Source: CAYYWV01 sp964531525 (GTDB lineage Bacteria; Pseudomonadota; Alphaproteobacteria; JAAXGF01). From it: a stretch of DNA of 5,074 nucleotides. Under the pieces are notes generated by a model, which made no database searches, was not told where the DNA came from, and saw only the letters and a list, made by a program, of their open reading frames with translations. Position numbers and translations under genes: made by a program. Positions 4,972 to 5,074 of this stretch are shown here, one piece after another; positions within the stretch are counted from its first letter, which is position 1; every line of letters starts with the position of its first letter. The DNA lies in NCBI GenBank assembly GCA_964531525.1, contig CAZHDF010000224.1:1-5074 (forward strand). Reading direction: 5' to 3'.

Positions 4972-5074
4972 ATGCCCGGCGGACAGGCGCGCCCGCTTGC
5001 TCTCGACCTGCGGCCGGTCCGGCGGCGGATCGGCCGGCCGGTCGTCACCAACAACCAAGCCAGCGTCTGGCGGA
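4972..5074 (+). CDS. eutA: eutA-like frame, cut by the window end and apparently internally deleted
   Basis: The frame opens at ATG 4972, 16 bases after ehuD, preceded by a run of G residues (4955-4960) but no good ribosome binding site. It is open for 34 codons to the window end. Residues 11-21 (LDLRPVRRRIG) resemble the N-terminus of EutA, an Asp/Glu racemase and maleate isomerase relative usually encoded right after ehuD. The next residues, 22-34 (RPVVTNNQASVWR), resemble the C-terminal motif of that same family (G-x-PVVTSNQA-x-W), normally found some 200 residues further on. The simplest reading is an in-frame deletion joining two short ATCGG-type repeats at the IG junction (residues 20-21), leaving a non-functional remnant. 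Alternatives are an assembly error or an unrelated small protein. EutA has been proposed to act with EutB and EutC in converting hydroxyectoine to ectoine. Confidence 0.5.
   Translation, partial: MPGGQARPLALDLRPVRRRIGRPVVTNNQASVWR

Noticed and set aside
4224..5054. Minus-strand open frame of 276 codons opposite ehuD
   Set aside because: It is antisense to ehuD and rich in Arg/Asp/Glu/Gly with no recognisable domain; it is a compositional shadow.
1..5074. tRNA, rRNA, CRISPR array, insertion sequence or phage signature
   Set aside because: I saw no cloverleaf, no regularly spaced repeats, no transposase or integrase motifs and no terminal inverted repeats with target duplications.

Overview
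The window comes from a high-GC (roughly two-thirds G+C) bacterium, most likely an alphaproteobacterium. The evidence is the strong G/C bias at third codon positions, alphaproteobacteria-like protein sequences, and a gene order seen in rhizobia and relatives: an EnuR-type regulator followed by ehuABCD. I recognise it as the upstream half of an ectoine/hydroxyectoine uptake and catabolism locus. This is a known type of system. I did not find a wholly new one, but some local features are unusual.

Layout. Positions 1-324 hold no convincing gene. There is a possible short reverse-strand reading frame (95-256) with a weak terminator-like hairpin beyond its stop, and the region upstream of enuR. 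Positions 325-1713 encode a MocR/PdxR-type regulator, a GntR winged helix fused to a PLP-binding aminotransferase-like domain, matching EnuR. A 106-base AT-richer gap (1714-1819) probably holds the promoter and operator of the transport operon, including a perfect 9-bp dyad. Then, all on the plus strand, follow ehuA (ATPase, 1820-2605), ehuB (periplasmic binding protein, 2686-3561), ehuC (permease, 3629-4288) and ehuD (permease, 4296-4955). A reading frame that looks like eutA starts at 4972 and runs off the end.

How the genes work together. EhuB captures ectoine or hydroxyectoine in the periplasm. EhuC and EhuD form the membrane channel, and EhuA supplies ATP hydrolysis. The eut genes expected downstream would degrade the solute as a carbon and nitrogen source. 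EnuR characterised elsewhere is a repressor relieved by catabolic intermediates (N-alpha-acetyl-diaminobutyrate and diaminobutyrate), so the solute's own breakdown would switch on uptake.

Most notable points. (i) The first 34 codons of the eutA-like frame seem to join the N-terminal motif of EutA directly to its C-terminal motif, as if about 200 residues were deleted in frame. (ii) ehuB is flanked by two intercistronic stem-loops, fitting separate control of binding-protein mRNA. (iii) EhuB has a twin-arginine-like signal peptide and a Trp in place of one Phe of the ectoine aromatic cage. (iv) A perfect inverted repeat lies directly before the ehuA ribosome binding site.
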